From assembly GCA_903855995.1 (NCBI GenBank), contig CAIOAN010000013.1, positions 204,875 through 268,874 on the forward strand: a stretch of DNA of 64,000 nucleotides, written 5' to 3'. Origin of the DNA: an uncultured Opitutia bacterium (GTDB lineage: Bacteria; Verrucomicrobiota; Verrucomicrobiia; Opitutales; UBA953). The notes beneath the pieces were generated by a model. It saw nothing but the letters and a program-made list of their open reading frames with translations, was not told the origin of the DNA and did not search any database. Shown here piece after piece: positions 35,623 to 43,435 of the stretch. The stretch's first letter is position 1. The number at the start of each line of letters is the position of its first letter. Position numbers and translations under genes: made by a program.

Positions 35623-36327
35623 ATGAAGCCTGTTGTCCAAATCTCCCTAGACCTCACGAACATCGATGAGGCCCTCGAAACTGCCGCCATGGCCATGCGT
35701 GCCGGGGTAGATTGGCTGGAAGCCGGCACCCCCCTCATCCTCGCCGAGGGCCTCCACGGCGTCCGCGCCCTGCGTAAGGCTTTCCCCAACATCCCGATCG
35801 TGGCCGACCTGAAGACGATGGATGGCGGCTACCTCGAAGCCGAGATGATGGCCAAGGCCGGCGCCACCCACGTGGTGGTGATGGCCCGTGCCCACGAAGA
35901 AACCCTGAAGGTCATCGTGAAGGCAGGCCGCGACCATGGCGTCCAGGTGATGGGCGATAACCTCGGCTGCCCCGACATGGTCGCCGGCGCCAAGCTCTGC
36001 GAAGACCTGGGCTGCGATTTCGTCATCCACCACATCGGCTACGACGAACGTCGCGGCATCGCCGCCCGCGGACTCCGCATGCCCAGCCCGATGGACCAGC
36101 TCCGCGAAGTCGTCCAAGCGGTCAACGTCCCGGTTCAGGCCGTTGGTGGCCTCACCCTCGAGCAGGCGGTGCGTTGCCCGGAATACGGCGCCCCGCTCGT
36201 CGTCCTCGGCGCTCCGCTCACGATCGATGCCGACGCCTTCAAGACCGCCTCGGGCGACCTCGAGTCCTCCCTGCGCCTGATCTGTCAGAAGGTCCACGCC
36301 TACGGTGACGTCAAAGTCGGCCGCTAA
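35623..36327 (+). CDS. HUMPS-family TIM barrel (hexulose-6-phosphate synthase / keto-gulonate-6-phosphate decarboxylase-like)
   Basis: A 234-residue TIM barrel of the OMP-decarboxylase superfamily. The metal/phosphate-binding DLKTMDGG (D62, K64, D67) and the preceding EAGTPLILAEG are those of 3-hexulose-6-phosphate synthases and 3-keto-L-gulonate-6-phosphate decarboxylases. The later VQAVGGLTLEQA and LVVLGAPLT fit the phosphate-binding end. No 6-phospho-3-hexuloisomerase gene is adjacent, so formaldehyde fixation is not well supported. The downstream dehydrogenases and isomerase point to catabolism of a keto-acid or ketose sugar. First gene of an apparent five- to eight-gene operon. Confidence 0.85.
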   Translation: MKPVVQISLDLTNIDEALETAAMAMRAGVDWLEAGTPLILAEGLHGVRALRKAFPNIPIVADLKTMDGGYLEAEMMAKAGATHVVVMARAHEETLKVIVKAGRDHGVQVMGDNLGCPDMVAGAKLCEDLGCDFVIHHIGYDERRGIAARGLRMPSPMDQLREVVQAVNVPVQAVGGLTLEQAVRCPEYGAPLVVLGAPLTIDADAFKTASGDLESSLRLICQKVHAYGDVKVGR

Positions 36328-36336
36328 ACATTCCCC

Positions 36337-36368
36337 CTATACTCCATACTCTATACTCCATACTCTCT
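36337..36368 (+). repeat. TACTCCA word leader
   Basis: Imperfect tandem 7-mers (CTATACTCCATACT, then the same again) fill the 42-bp gap and end one base before the ATG at 36370. The same words precede the starts at 61827 and 62924. No Shine-Dalgarno sequence is visible. Confidence 0.8.
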
Positions 36369-36369
36369 C

Positions 36370-37395
36370 ATGAATAACGCCGCCGTCGTCAACTTCGCCC
36401 CCGAAAAGGGCTCCGTCGAAATCCGCGAGATCGCCCGACCCGTCATTGGTGAAGAAGACGTCCTGCTCGAAGTCGCCAATATCGGCGTCTGCGGTAGCGA
36501 CCTCCATCAGTGGACTGCCGACCATTCCTGGCCGGTCAACTACCCGGTCGTCCTCGGCCACGAATTCGCCGGCCGCATCGTCGAGCTGGGCAAGAAGGTC
36601 GAAGGCTGGAAGGAAGGCGACCGCGTCGTGAGCGAGACCGCCGCGATCATTTCTGCCAACAACCCGATGACCCGACGCGGGCTCTACAACCTTGACCCTA
36701 CCCGCAAGGGCTTCGGCTACGGCGTGAACGGCGCGATGACCAAGTACGTCCGCGTCCCGCAGCGCATCCTGCACGCGGTGCCGGACGCCCTCCCCTTCGA
36801 ACAGGCCTGCCTGACCGAGCCTTGCTGCGTCGCCTACAACGCCGTGGTGAAGAACGCGCGCATCGAACCCGGCGACCGCGTAGTCGTCCTCGGGCCCGGC
36901 ACGATCGGCATCCTCTGCGCGGCGATGGCCAAGCAGTGCGGCGCCGAAGTCGCCATCGTCGGCCTCCCGCAGGACGCCCACCGTCTCGCGATCGCCAAGC
37001 AGTATGGCTGCGAAGTCATCATCGGCGATGCCAAGCCCTGGGCCCAGCAGCGCGACGGCCTCGGTTGCGACGGCGTGATCGACGCCGCCGGCGCCTCCGC
37101 GACCTTGAAGATTGCGCTCGATATCGTCCGCCCCGCCGGCTGGGTCAGCAAGGTCGGGTGGGGTCCTCAGCCACTCGGCTTCAACCTCGATCCGCTGGTG
37201 CAGAAGAACATCACGCTCCAGGGCAGCTTCAGTCACAACTGGCCCATCTGGGAACGCGTCATCGCCCTCATGGCCAGCGGACAGTTCGACGTCCGTCCGA
37301 TCATCGGCGGCGTCTGGCCCATCACCGACTGGCACACGGCCTTCGAGAAGATGCACAAGGGTGAAGTCGTGAAATCCGTCCTCAAACCCGTCTGA
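36370..37395 (+). CDS. Zinc-type medium-chain dehydrogenase lacking the structural-zinc cysteines
   Basis: A 341-residue medium-chain alcohol/polyol dehydrogenase. Catalytic zinc ligands are visible: GVCGSD (C41), GHEFAG (H64, E65) and the TEPCCVAYN motif. The Rossmann fold has VVLGPGTIGILCAAMAKQ. The lobe that normally carries four structural-zinc cysteines reads SANNPMTRRGLYNLDPTRKG, with none of them. It probably oxidises a secondary hydroxyl of a sugar, polyol or sugar acid with NAD(P)+. It is followed by an SDR gene after 2 nt. The closest named enzymes are sorbitol and threonine dehydrogenases; the substrate is unassigned. Confidence 0.9.
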   Translation: MNNAAVVNFAPEKGSVEIREIARPVIGEEDVLLEVANIGVCGSDLHQWTADHSWPVNYPVVLGHEFAGRIVELGKKVEGWKEGDRVVSETAAIISANNPMTRRGLYNLDPTRKGFGYGVNGAMTKYVRVPQRILHAVPDALPFEQACLTEPCCVAYNAVVKNARIEPGDRVVVLGPGTIGILCAAMAKQCGAEVAIVGLPQDAHRLAIAKQYGCEVIIGDAKPWAQQRDGLGCDGVIDAAGASATLKIALDIVRPAGWVSKVGWGPQPLGFNLDPLVQKNITLQGSFSHNWPIWERVIALMASGQFDVRPIIGGVWPITDWHTAFEKMHKGEVVKSVLKPV

Positions 37396-37397
37396 GC

Positions 37398-38285
37398 ATG
37401 CGCCTCCAAGACAAGGTCATCATCGTCACCGGCAGCACGACTGGCATCGGCAAAGCCATTGCCAAACGCTGCGTGCGCGAAGGCGCCAAGGTCGTCATCC
37501 ACGGACTCGAGAAGGATCTCGCCGAAGCCACGCTCGCCGAGATCGGCGCGGAAGCCGCCAAAATCTGGGTACCCAAAGGCGGGCAAGTCATCGTCCAAGG
37601 TGCCAACGCAAAGCACACACCCGCAAACGCCGAGCCTGTTGCAGTCTCTCACATCGAAGACCTGATGTCACCGGGTTGCCCGCAGCGCTTAGTCGACCTC
37701 GCGGTAAAGACCTTCGGCAAGCTCGACGGCGTGGTGAACAACGCGGCGATTATCGCCCAAGGCAATATCCAGACCACCGACGCGGCCTTCTTCCATAAGA
37801 TGCTCGCGGTGAACACGGTCGTCCCGTTCCTGCTCATCCAGACCGCCCTGCCCCACCTGACGAAGTCTCGCGGCGCGGTGCTCAACATCGGCAGCGTCAA
37901 CGCCTACTCGGGCGAACCCAATCTGCTTCCCTACAGCGTCTCGAAAGGCGCGCTGACGACCCTGACCCGCAATCTGGGCGACTCACTCCACCGCCTCAAC
38001 GGCGTGCGCGTCAATCAGATCAACCCGGGCTGGGTGCTCACGGAGAACGAAGCCCAGCGTAAGAAGGCACACGGCCTCAAGGCCGACTGGTATGCCGACC
38101 TGCCCCGTGTTTACGCGCCCTCGGGTCGCCTGATCACGCCTGATGAGATCGCCGCGGCGGCCATCTACTGGCTCGCCGACGAAGCCGGCCCGATCAGCGG
38201 CTCAGTCGTCGAACTGGAACAGCATCCTTTCATCGGCCGTAACCCGCCGAAGGATCCGGAAAACCTGCCGGGACAGAAAGCCTGA
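37398..38285 (+). CDS. SDR-family oxidoreductase with an extra segment
   Basis: A 295-residue short-chain dehydrogenase. The cofactor motif TGSTTGIG is at residues 11-18, NNAA near 115 and the catalytic YSVSK at Y179/K183. Between beta-3 and beta-4 there are about 23 extra residues (VPKGGQVIVQGANAKHTPAN, about 58-77), and the aspartate that normally contacts adenine in the next strand is not clearly present. It may be a lineage-specific insertion. The reaction is presumably oxidation or reduction of a sugar or sugar acid, coupled to the adjacent medium-chain dehydrogenase. Confidence 0.9.
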   Translation: MRLQDKVIIVTGSTTGIGKAIAKRCVREGAKVVIHGLEKDLAEATLAEIGAEAAKIWVPKGGQVIVQGANAKHTPANAEPVAVSHIEDLMSPGCPQRLVDLAVKTFGKLDGVVNNAAIIAQGNIQTTDAAFFHKMLAVNTVVPFLLIQTALPHLTKSRGAVLNIGSVNAYSGEPNLLPYSVSKGALTTLTRNLGDSLHRLNGVRVNQINPGWVLTENEAQRKKAHGLKADWYADLPRVYAPSGRLITPDEIAAAAIYWLADEAGPISGSVVELEQHPFIGRNPPKDPENLPGQKA

Positions 38286-38287
38286 CC

Positions 38288-39172
38288 ATGCCGAAGATCG
38301 CCGCCTTCCCGAAGGCCTACATGCATGCCCTCTGCAAGGACGGCACGATGAAACTCTCCGAGTGGTTCACACTAGCCGCCACGCTCGACGTCCAAGGCCT
38401 GGAGTTCTACGCCGGCTTCCTCGAGATGGCCGACGAATCCAAGTGGCCGGTCTTACGCCGCCAGGTCGCCGACCTCGGGATGTCCATCCCGATGATGTGC
38501 TGCTCGCCCGACTTCACGCACCCGGACAAGGCCTTCCGCGATACCGAGATCGCCAAGCAGATGCGCTGGATCGACATGACCCACGCGCTCGGCGGTTCCT
38601 ACTGCCGCGTACTCAGCGGCCAGCGCCGTCCCGAACTCACCGACGCCGAAGGCGTGCGCCTCGCGGCCGAGAGCATCGTCGCATGCATACCTTACGCCAA
38701 GGAACGCGGTGTCACGCTCATCCTCGAGAACCACTACAAGGACGATTTCTGGATGTATCCCGAGTTCGCCCAGAAGATGGACGTCTTCTGCGCCTTGGTG
38801 AACGCCCTACCCTCCGACGGGTTCGGCGTGAACTACGACCCCAGCAACGCCTACATCGCCGGAGACGACCCCATCGCGCTGCTCAAGCGCGTCTCGCATC
38901 GCGTCGTGACGATGCACGCCTCGGATCGTTACCTCATCGAAGGCACGTTGGAAGACCTCCGGAAGGAAGAAGGCGGCGCGGCCGGCTACGCTAAACGCCT
39001 CCGCCACGGCGAGATCGGCAAGGGCCTTAACGACTACGACGCCATCTTCACCGAACTCAAGCGCGTCGGCTTCGACGGCTGGATCAGCATCGAGGACGGC
39101 GTCGACGGCATCGACCAGCTCCGCCGCAGCGCCGACTTCCTCAAGCACAAGACCGCCCAATACTGGGGCTAA
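38288..39172 (+). CDS. Sugar phosphate isomerase/epimerase-like TIM barrel
   Basis: A 294-residue protein of the xylose-isomerase-like TIM-barrel superfamily (AP endonuclease 2 type). Metal-ligand positions can be seen: LILENHYKDDFW (E), GVNYDPSNAYI (D), VVTMHASDRYL (H) and GWISIEDGVDG (E). This matches the Glu-Asp-His-Glu pattern of ketose 3-epimerases and 3-keto-glycoside lyases. It starts 2 nt after the SDR gene. A role in isomerising or cleaving the keto-sugar produced by the preceding dehydrogenases is inferred. Confidence 0.87.
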   Translation: MPKIAAFPKAYMHALCKDGTMKLSEWFTLAATLDVQGLEFYAGFLEMADESKWPVLRRQVADLGMSIPMMCCSPDFTHPDKAFRDTEIAKQMRWIDMTHALGGSYCRVLSGQRRPELTDAEGVRLAAESIVACIPYAKERGVTLILENHYKDDFWMYPEFAQKMDVFCALVNALPSDGFGVNYDPSNAYIAGDDPIALLKRVSHRVVTMHASDRYLIEGTLEDLRKEEGGAAGYAKRLRHGEIGKGLNDYDAIFTELKRVGFDGWISIEDGVDGIDQLRRSADFLKHKTAQYWG

Positions 39173-39177
39173 GACTT

Positions 39178-40815
39178 ATGCGTCAGCTCACCACCCTGCT
39201 CTTAAGCCTGCTTGCGCTCACTGCCGGCGCTGAGCAGACGGACGTCGTGGTCGTGGGGGGCACTCCCTCCGGCGTCGCCGCCGCAGTCGCCGCCGCCCGC
39301 TCGGGCGCCAAAGTCGTCCTGATCGAAGAATCCCGCCACGTAGGCGGCATCCTGTCGGGCGGTCTGACGAACACCGATATCCGCAAGACCGACGCCGTCG
39401 GGGGGCTCTACGTCGAATTCAAGCGTCTGGTGGTCGAACATTACACCAAGACCTACGGAGCCAATTCGCCGGAACTGAAACTCTGCAAAGATGGCAACAT
39501 GTTCCAGCCCAAGGTCGCTGAAATAGTCTTCCGCCAATTACTGACGGCCGAAAAAAACGTGCGACTCATCGAAGGCGCCCGAGTCGTTGAAGCTCGCACT
39601 CCGAGTGGCCAAGCCACTCCAGGCCGCCGCCTCGATGGCGCCACGCCCAAGGCCTTCAGCCCGAAGCAGAAGCTGACTTCGGTGACGTTCGAAACGTCTT
39701 CCGGCCGTACCACGATCGACGCCGGGGCTTTCATCGACGCCACCTACGAAGGCGATCTCGCCGCCCTCGCCGGCGCCGACTACCGTGTGGGCCGTGAAAG
39801 CACCGCAGACTTCAAGGAAAAGCACGCCGGCAAGATTTACATCCGTTTCGGCGACAGCAATCCTCTACCCGGCTCGACCGGTGAAGCCGACGCAGGTATC
39901 CAGGCCTTCTGCTTCCGCTTCCACCTGACCAAGAACCCCGCGAACCAGCTACCGGTCGAGAAGCCCGCGGACTTCAACCGCGACGATTATAAGTTCCTGC
40001 TGGCTGATTTCCGGGGCGGCAAACTGACCCGACTCAACCAAGCCGTGCAGTTCTACGCGATGCCCGGCGGCAACTACGAGATCAACAGCAACCACCCCAG
40101 CCACGAGACCGGCGTACCCAGCGAGTCCCTCGACCTTGCGGAAGAGAACTACGGCTGGCCCGAAGCCGGCGTCGCCGAACGCGCCCGGATTTTCCGCCGT
40201 TATTGGAACTACCAGGAAGGCCTAATCTGGTTGCTGCAGAATGACCCCGAAGTGCCCGAGGACATCCGCAAGGACGCCCAGCAATGGGGCTTCCCCAAGG
40301 ATGAATTCACGGACAACCGTGGCCGTCCTCACCATATCTACGTGCGCCAAGGCCGACGCATCTGGGGCGAGCACACCGTCACGGAGAACGACGCCAAGTT
40401 CCTCGAAACCACCGGACTGCCCGCGCATAAGCCCGACGGCATCGCCATCGCCGAGTACCCGTTCGACAGCCACGCCGTGTCGCACTTCGACCCAGCCTAC
40501 CCGCTGCTCCGTCCGGGCTACTTCTACGTCGAACACGAGCCGTTCCAGATTCCTTACCGCAGCCTGCTGCCCAAGACCGTGGACGGCCTGCTCGTGCCCG
40601 TGGCTTGTTCCGCCTCGCACGTCGGCTATCAGACCATCCGTATGGAGCCCGTCTTCATGGCCCTCGGCGAAGCTTCCGGCATCGCCGCCGCCCAAGCCGC
40701 CGCCGCCGAGGCTGAACTCCGCGCGATCGACGTACCTGCCCTCCAGCGCGAAATCCTGAAGCGCGGCGGCGTCATCCTCTACGAAGCCACGGCCAAGCGC
40801 CCGGCAGGACTTTGA
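39178..40815 (+). CDS. Secreted FAD-dependent oxidoreductase with palindrome-derived insertion
   Basis: A 545-residue protein with a signal peptide (MRQLTTLLLSLLALTAGAEQ), then the FAD-binding VVVVGGTPSGVAAAVAAARSG and VVLIEESRHVGGILSGGLTNTD. The C-terminal FAD contact MEPVFMALGEASGIAAAQA fits the PF12831-like family often found near PVC glycan genes. Residues about 140-161 (RTPSGQATPGRRLDGATPKAF) interrupt the expected strand connection and are encoded by DNA with two small inverted repeats, so an in-frame repeat insertion is likely. The substrate is unknown. Confidence 0.87.
   Translation: MRQLTTLLLSLLALTAGAEQTDVVVVGGTPSGVAAAVAAARSGAKVVLIEESRHVGGILSGGLTNTDIRKTDAVGGLYVEFKRLVVEHYTKTYGANSPELKLCKDGNMFQPKVAEIVFRQLLTAEKNVRLIEGARVVEARTPSGQATPGRRLDGATPKAFSPKQKLTSVTFETSSGRTTIDAGAFIDATYEGDLAALAGADYRVGRESTADFKEKHAGKIYIRFGDSNPLPGSTGEADAGIQAFCFRFHLTKNPANQLPVEKPADFNRDDYKFLLADFRGGKLTRLNQAVQFYAMPGGNYEINSNHPSHETGVPSESLDLAEENYGWPEAGVAERARIFRRYWNYQEGLIWLLQNDPEVPEDIRKDAQQWGFPKDEFTDNRGRPHHIYVRQGRRIWGEHTVTENDAKFLETTGLPAHKPDGIAIAEYPFDSHAVSHFDPAYPLLRPGYFYVEHEPFQIPYRSLLPKTVDGLLVPVACSASHVGYQTIRMEPVFMALGEASGIAAAQAAAAEAELRAIDVPALQREILKRGGVILYEATAKRPAGL
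39594..39652 (+). repeat. In-frame palindromic segment inside the FAD oxidoreductase gene
   Basis: GAGTGGC-CAA-GCCACTC (39603-39619) is a perfect 7-bp stem. It is followed by an imperfect GGCCGCC...GGCGCC repeat (39622-39642). The segment encodes a low-complexity Arg/Gly/Pro/Thr stretch not expected in the fold. Length and phase keep the frame open. Its exact limits cannot be set without a homologue alignment. Confidence 0.55.
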
Positions 40816-40817
40816 AT

Positions 40818-42113
40818 ATGAAAACCATCAAGACGGACGTCCTGGTCTGCGGAGGCGGTTGCGCCGGCTCAGCAGCCGCTCTTGCCTCCGCTCGCTCCGG
40901 GGTGAAGACCTTGCTGATTGAGCGTGCCGGCTTCGCAGGCGGTATTATCACCGCGGTCGGCCTGCCGTATTTCGACGGCCTGATTGACAAGCCGACCGGA
41001 CGCTTCGTCGTCCGTGGCATCGCCCTAGAATTCCTCCGCGAACTCGGCCTCGCCAAGCCCGACGCCAAACGCATCGACGACCTGCCCGCCCACCTCATCA
41101 CGAAGTATTGGGGCTCGGTCCATATCCCGAACACCGACGAGTTCAAACTGCTCATGGACGGACTCATCCGTCGCCACTCTGAGCATCTGAGCGTACTTTA
41201 TCATTCGCTGGTCTGCGACGTGGAGACCAAGGGAGGACTGATCACCGCCGTCATCGTCGCGAACAAGGACGGCCTCGTACGTATCGAGGCCCGCCAGGTC
41301 ATCGACTCCACCGGCGACGCCGATGTCGCGAACTGGGCCGGCTGCCCCTCCGAGAAGAACCCAGAGATGATGCCGCTCACGATGCACTTCCGCATCGGCA
41401 ACGTCACACCCAACAAAGAGATGGCGCCGGCCGCCAAGCAGGCGCTCGTCGACGCGCATAAGGCCGGCAAGCTGCCGGAGTTCTACGGCCCTGGACTGAT
41501 TTTCGCCTTCGCCAAGAACGAAGCCTATATCCACGCCACCCGCATTGCTGGGGACGCGACCGACGCCGCCGACCTCACGCGCTGCGAGATGCAAGGCCGC
41601 CAGGACGCTTGGACGATCTTCCGCGAGTGGAAGGAAAAGGTCCCAGCCTTCAAGGACAGCTACCTGATCTCGACCGGGCCTTACATCGGCATCCGCGATA
41701 CGCGCCGCATCATCGGCGTCGAACGCCTGACCGTCGAGGATCTGCAGACTAACCGTCGCCACGACGATGCGATCGCCACGGGCTGCTGGTTCCTGGACAT
41801 CCATCCGCGCAAGACGACCACCGACAAGCCCTTCGCTGGTTCCGGCTTCCAGCCCAAACCCTATGACATCTCCTACCGCACCCTGCTCCCGCAGAAGGTC
41901 GGCAACCTGCTCGTCGCCGGACGCTGCCATAGCGCGACGCACGTCGCCTCCGCTTCCTCCCGCGTCACCGTGACAGCCATGGCCCTCGGCGAAGCCGCCG
42001 GTGTCGCCGCCGCCCTCGCCTGCGAGACCAAATCCGAGGTCGCCACGCTCGACGGCCGTAAGATCCGTGAAACCCTCTCCCGCCGCGACGCCGGCCCCTT
42101 CACCGATGCCTGA
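40818..42113 (+). CDS. FAD-dependent oxidoreductase (cytoplasmic)
   Basis: A 431-residue protein from the ATG at 40818; the TTG six bases upstream is not needed. There is no signal peptide. The dinucleotide motif DVLVCGGGCAGSAAALASARSG is near the N-terminus, followed by LLIERAGFAGGIITAVG. Later blocks are QVIDSTGDADVANWAG and LLVAGRCHSATHVASASSRVTVTAMALGEAAG. It is homologous to the preceding secreted enzyme but shorter and without its insertion, suggesting an old duplication with different cellular sites. It is likely to act on an intermediate of the same pathway. The reaction is unassigned. Confidence 0.87.
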   Translation: MKTIKTDVLVCGGGCAGSAAALASARSGVKTLLIERAGFAGGIITAVGLPYFDGLIDKPTGRFVVRGIALEFLRELGLAKPDAKRIDDLPAHLITKYWGSVHIPNTDEFKLLMDGLIRRHSEHLSVLYHSLVCDVETKGGLITAVIVANKDGLVRIEARQVIDSTGDADVANWAGCPSEKNPEMMPLTMHFRIGNVTPNKEMAPAAKQALVDAHKAGKLPEFYGPGLIFAFAKNEAYIHATRIAGDATDAADLTRCEMQGRQDAWTIFREWKEKVPAFKDSYLISTGPYIGIRDTRRIIGVERLTVEDLQTNRRHDDAIATGCWFLDIHPRKTTTDKPFAGSGFQPKPYDISYRTLLPQKVGNLLVAGRCHSATHVASASSRVTVTAMALGEAAGVAAALACETKSEVATLDGRKIRETLSRRDAGPFTDA

Positions 42114-42333
42114 TAATCCCAATCGCAGCCACCCCGCCGGCATCAGCCGTCGCGACGCCCTCCGCGGCGTTTTCCTCGGTGCACTCGGACTCGCCGTGGT
42201 TCCGCGGCTCGCTGAAGCCAAGGAAGCCGTCAGCGTGCCCAAGGCCGCCGACACCTTCGTACCAGAGAACAACTACCCAACCTTCACCGACGAAGCTGAG
42301 TGCAAATCCGAAGACGGCCCGTTCACTCCCTAA
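42106..42333 (+). CDS. Small Tat-signal protein, 75 residues, unknown function
   Basis: The ATG at 42106 overlaps the FAD oxidoreductase stop by 8 bp. The product is MPDNPNRSHP plus a strong Tat signal (SRRDALRGVFLGALGLAVVPRLAEA) and a mature part of only about 35 residues (including VPENNYPTFTDEAECKSEDG). It could be a tiny exported partner of one of the flavoproteins, a small lipid- or metal-binding peptide, or the remnant of a larger Tat protein. The ORF track shows it only within a longer spurious frame starting at 42001. I do not recognise a family. Confidence 0.6.
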   Translation: MPDNPNRSHPAGISRRDALRGVFLGALGLAVVPRLAEAKEAVSVPKAADTFVPENNYPTFTDEAECKSEDGPFTP

Positions 42334-42334
42334 C

Positions 42335-43222
42335 ATGAATCCGGAAGTCGTCCGCCCTAACCTCGTCGGCCTCGGGGAAGTCCTGTGGGATGTCTTTCCG
42401 GATGCGGCCCACTTCGGAGGTGCGCCGGCTAACTTCGCCTGCCATGCCGCGGGCCTAGGTGGGGACGCGTGGGTCGTCAGCGCGGTCGGCCGGGACAAAC
42501 TAGGCGATGAGGCTCTGGCCTCCCTTTCGGCCAAGAACGTCCACACCCTCCTCCTTCAGCGCAACGATCACCCGACGGGAACAGTCACGGTGACCCTCGA
42601 TGCGGCCAAGCAGGCGAGCTACGTCTTCGCGTCCGACCCCGCCTGGGATCACATCGCCTGGAATGCGTCGCTGGCTCTACTAGCCAAGAAATGCCAGGCC
42701 GTGTGCTTTGGCTCCCTCGCCCAACGCGCCCCGGAAAGCCGACGCACCGTGCGTGAATTCCTCGAGAACACCTCCGCCGATTGCCTGCGTATCTTCGACG
42801 TCAACCTACGTCAGGCCTTCTACTCCCGCGAAGTCATCGAGTCCTCCCTCGGCTTCGCCAACGTCTTCAAACTGAACAACGACGAAGTTCCTACGGTCGC
42901 CGACCTGCTCGGCCTGCCCAAAGACGAGAAAGCCTTCATGCTCGCCGTCGCCCAGCGTTTCGACCTGCACACCGTAGCTCTGACGCGAGGTGCCGCCGGC
43001 TCGCTCGTCTGGCATAAGGGTACCTACGACGAGAAGACCGCCCCGAAGGTCGCCGTCGTGGATACCGTCGGCGCCGGAGACTCCTTCACCGCCGCCCTCG
43101 CCATCGGCCTACTCCGCGGCGATGACCTTGCGCGCATCCATCAACGCGCCGTCGACGTCGCCGCCTTTGTTTGCACGAAAGCCGGAGCGACGCCTGAGCT
43201 GTTACCGGAATTTCGGAGGTAG
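42335..43222 (+). CDS. PfkB-family carbohydrate kinase (fructokinase/ketohexokinase-like)
   Basis: A 295-residue kinase starting at the ATG at 42335, one base after the preceding TAA. The first PfkB signature region, FGGAPANFACHAAGLGG, is near residue 27. The second, DTVGAGDSFTAALAIG, contains the catalytic aspartate (near 250). GLGEVLWDVFP at the start is typical of fructokinase-like members. It phosphorylates a sugar with ATP; the position (C1 or C6) cannot be told from sequence. The stop codon TAG is part of a GGTAGGG repeat border, so the palindrome array begins inside the gene end. Confidence 0.92.
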   Translation: MNPEVVRPNLVGLGEVLWDVFPDAAHFGGAPANFACHAAGLGGDAWVVSAVGRDKLGDEALASLSAKNVHTLLLQRNDHPTGTVTVTLDAAKQASYVFASDPAWDHIAWNASLALLAKKCQAVCFGSLAQRAPESRRTVREFLENTSADCLRIFDVNLRQAFYSREVIESSLGFANVFKLNNDEVPTVADLLGLPKDEKAFMLAVAQRFDLHTVALTRGAAGSLVWHKGTYDEKTAPKVAVVDTVGAGDSFTAALAIGLLRGDDLARIHQRAVDVAAFVCTKAGATPELLPEFRR

Positions 43223-43432
43223 GGACAGCACCACGTGCTGTCCTATGGTCTGCACATTTAGGTAGGGTCGGGACCGCGTCACGACATAGGTGCCTTTGGT
43301 AGGGCTGAGCGCCCCGCTCAGCCGCGGCTGACCTAGGAGGTCAGCCCTACCCTCGATGCAAAAGACAAGGATAGCACGTGGTGCTGTCCCTACCTCGTGA
43401 CAACTAGATCGGCACGCAGTGCCGACCCTACC
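43218..43432. repeat. Array of five GGTAGGG palindromes between convergent genes
   Basis: The whole gap between the PfkB gene (plus) and the DUF4139 gene (minus) is built from palindromes: type A plus (43218-43245); GGTAGGGTCGGGACCGCGTCACGACATAG (43261-43290); a type B variant with CTGAGCG...CGCTCAG and CTGACC...GGTCAG stems (43298-43351); type A minus (43368-43394); and ATCGGCAC-GCA-GTGCCGA ending CCCTACC (43408-43432). The outermost units read away from each gene, with GGTAGGG at or just after each stop codon. This fits bidirectional transcription termination or 3' end protection. Confidence 0.88.
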
Positions 43433-43435
43433 TCG

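Noticed and set aside
35623-36327. Orotidine 5'-phosphate decarboxylase (pyrF)
   Set aside because: Same superfamily, but the EAGTP and DLKTMDGG pattern and the sugar-enzyme neighbours fit the hexulose/keto-gulonate branch better than pyrimidine synthesis.
43218-43432. CRISPR array
   Set aside because: The repeated units are palindromes of different sequence and in both orientations, with irregular spacing and no spacers of constant length. No cas genes are nearby.
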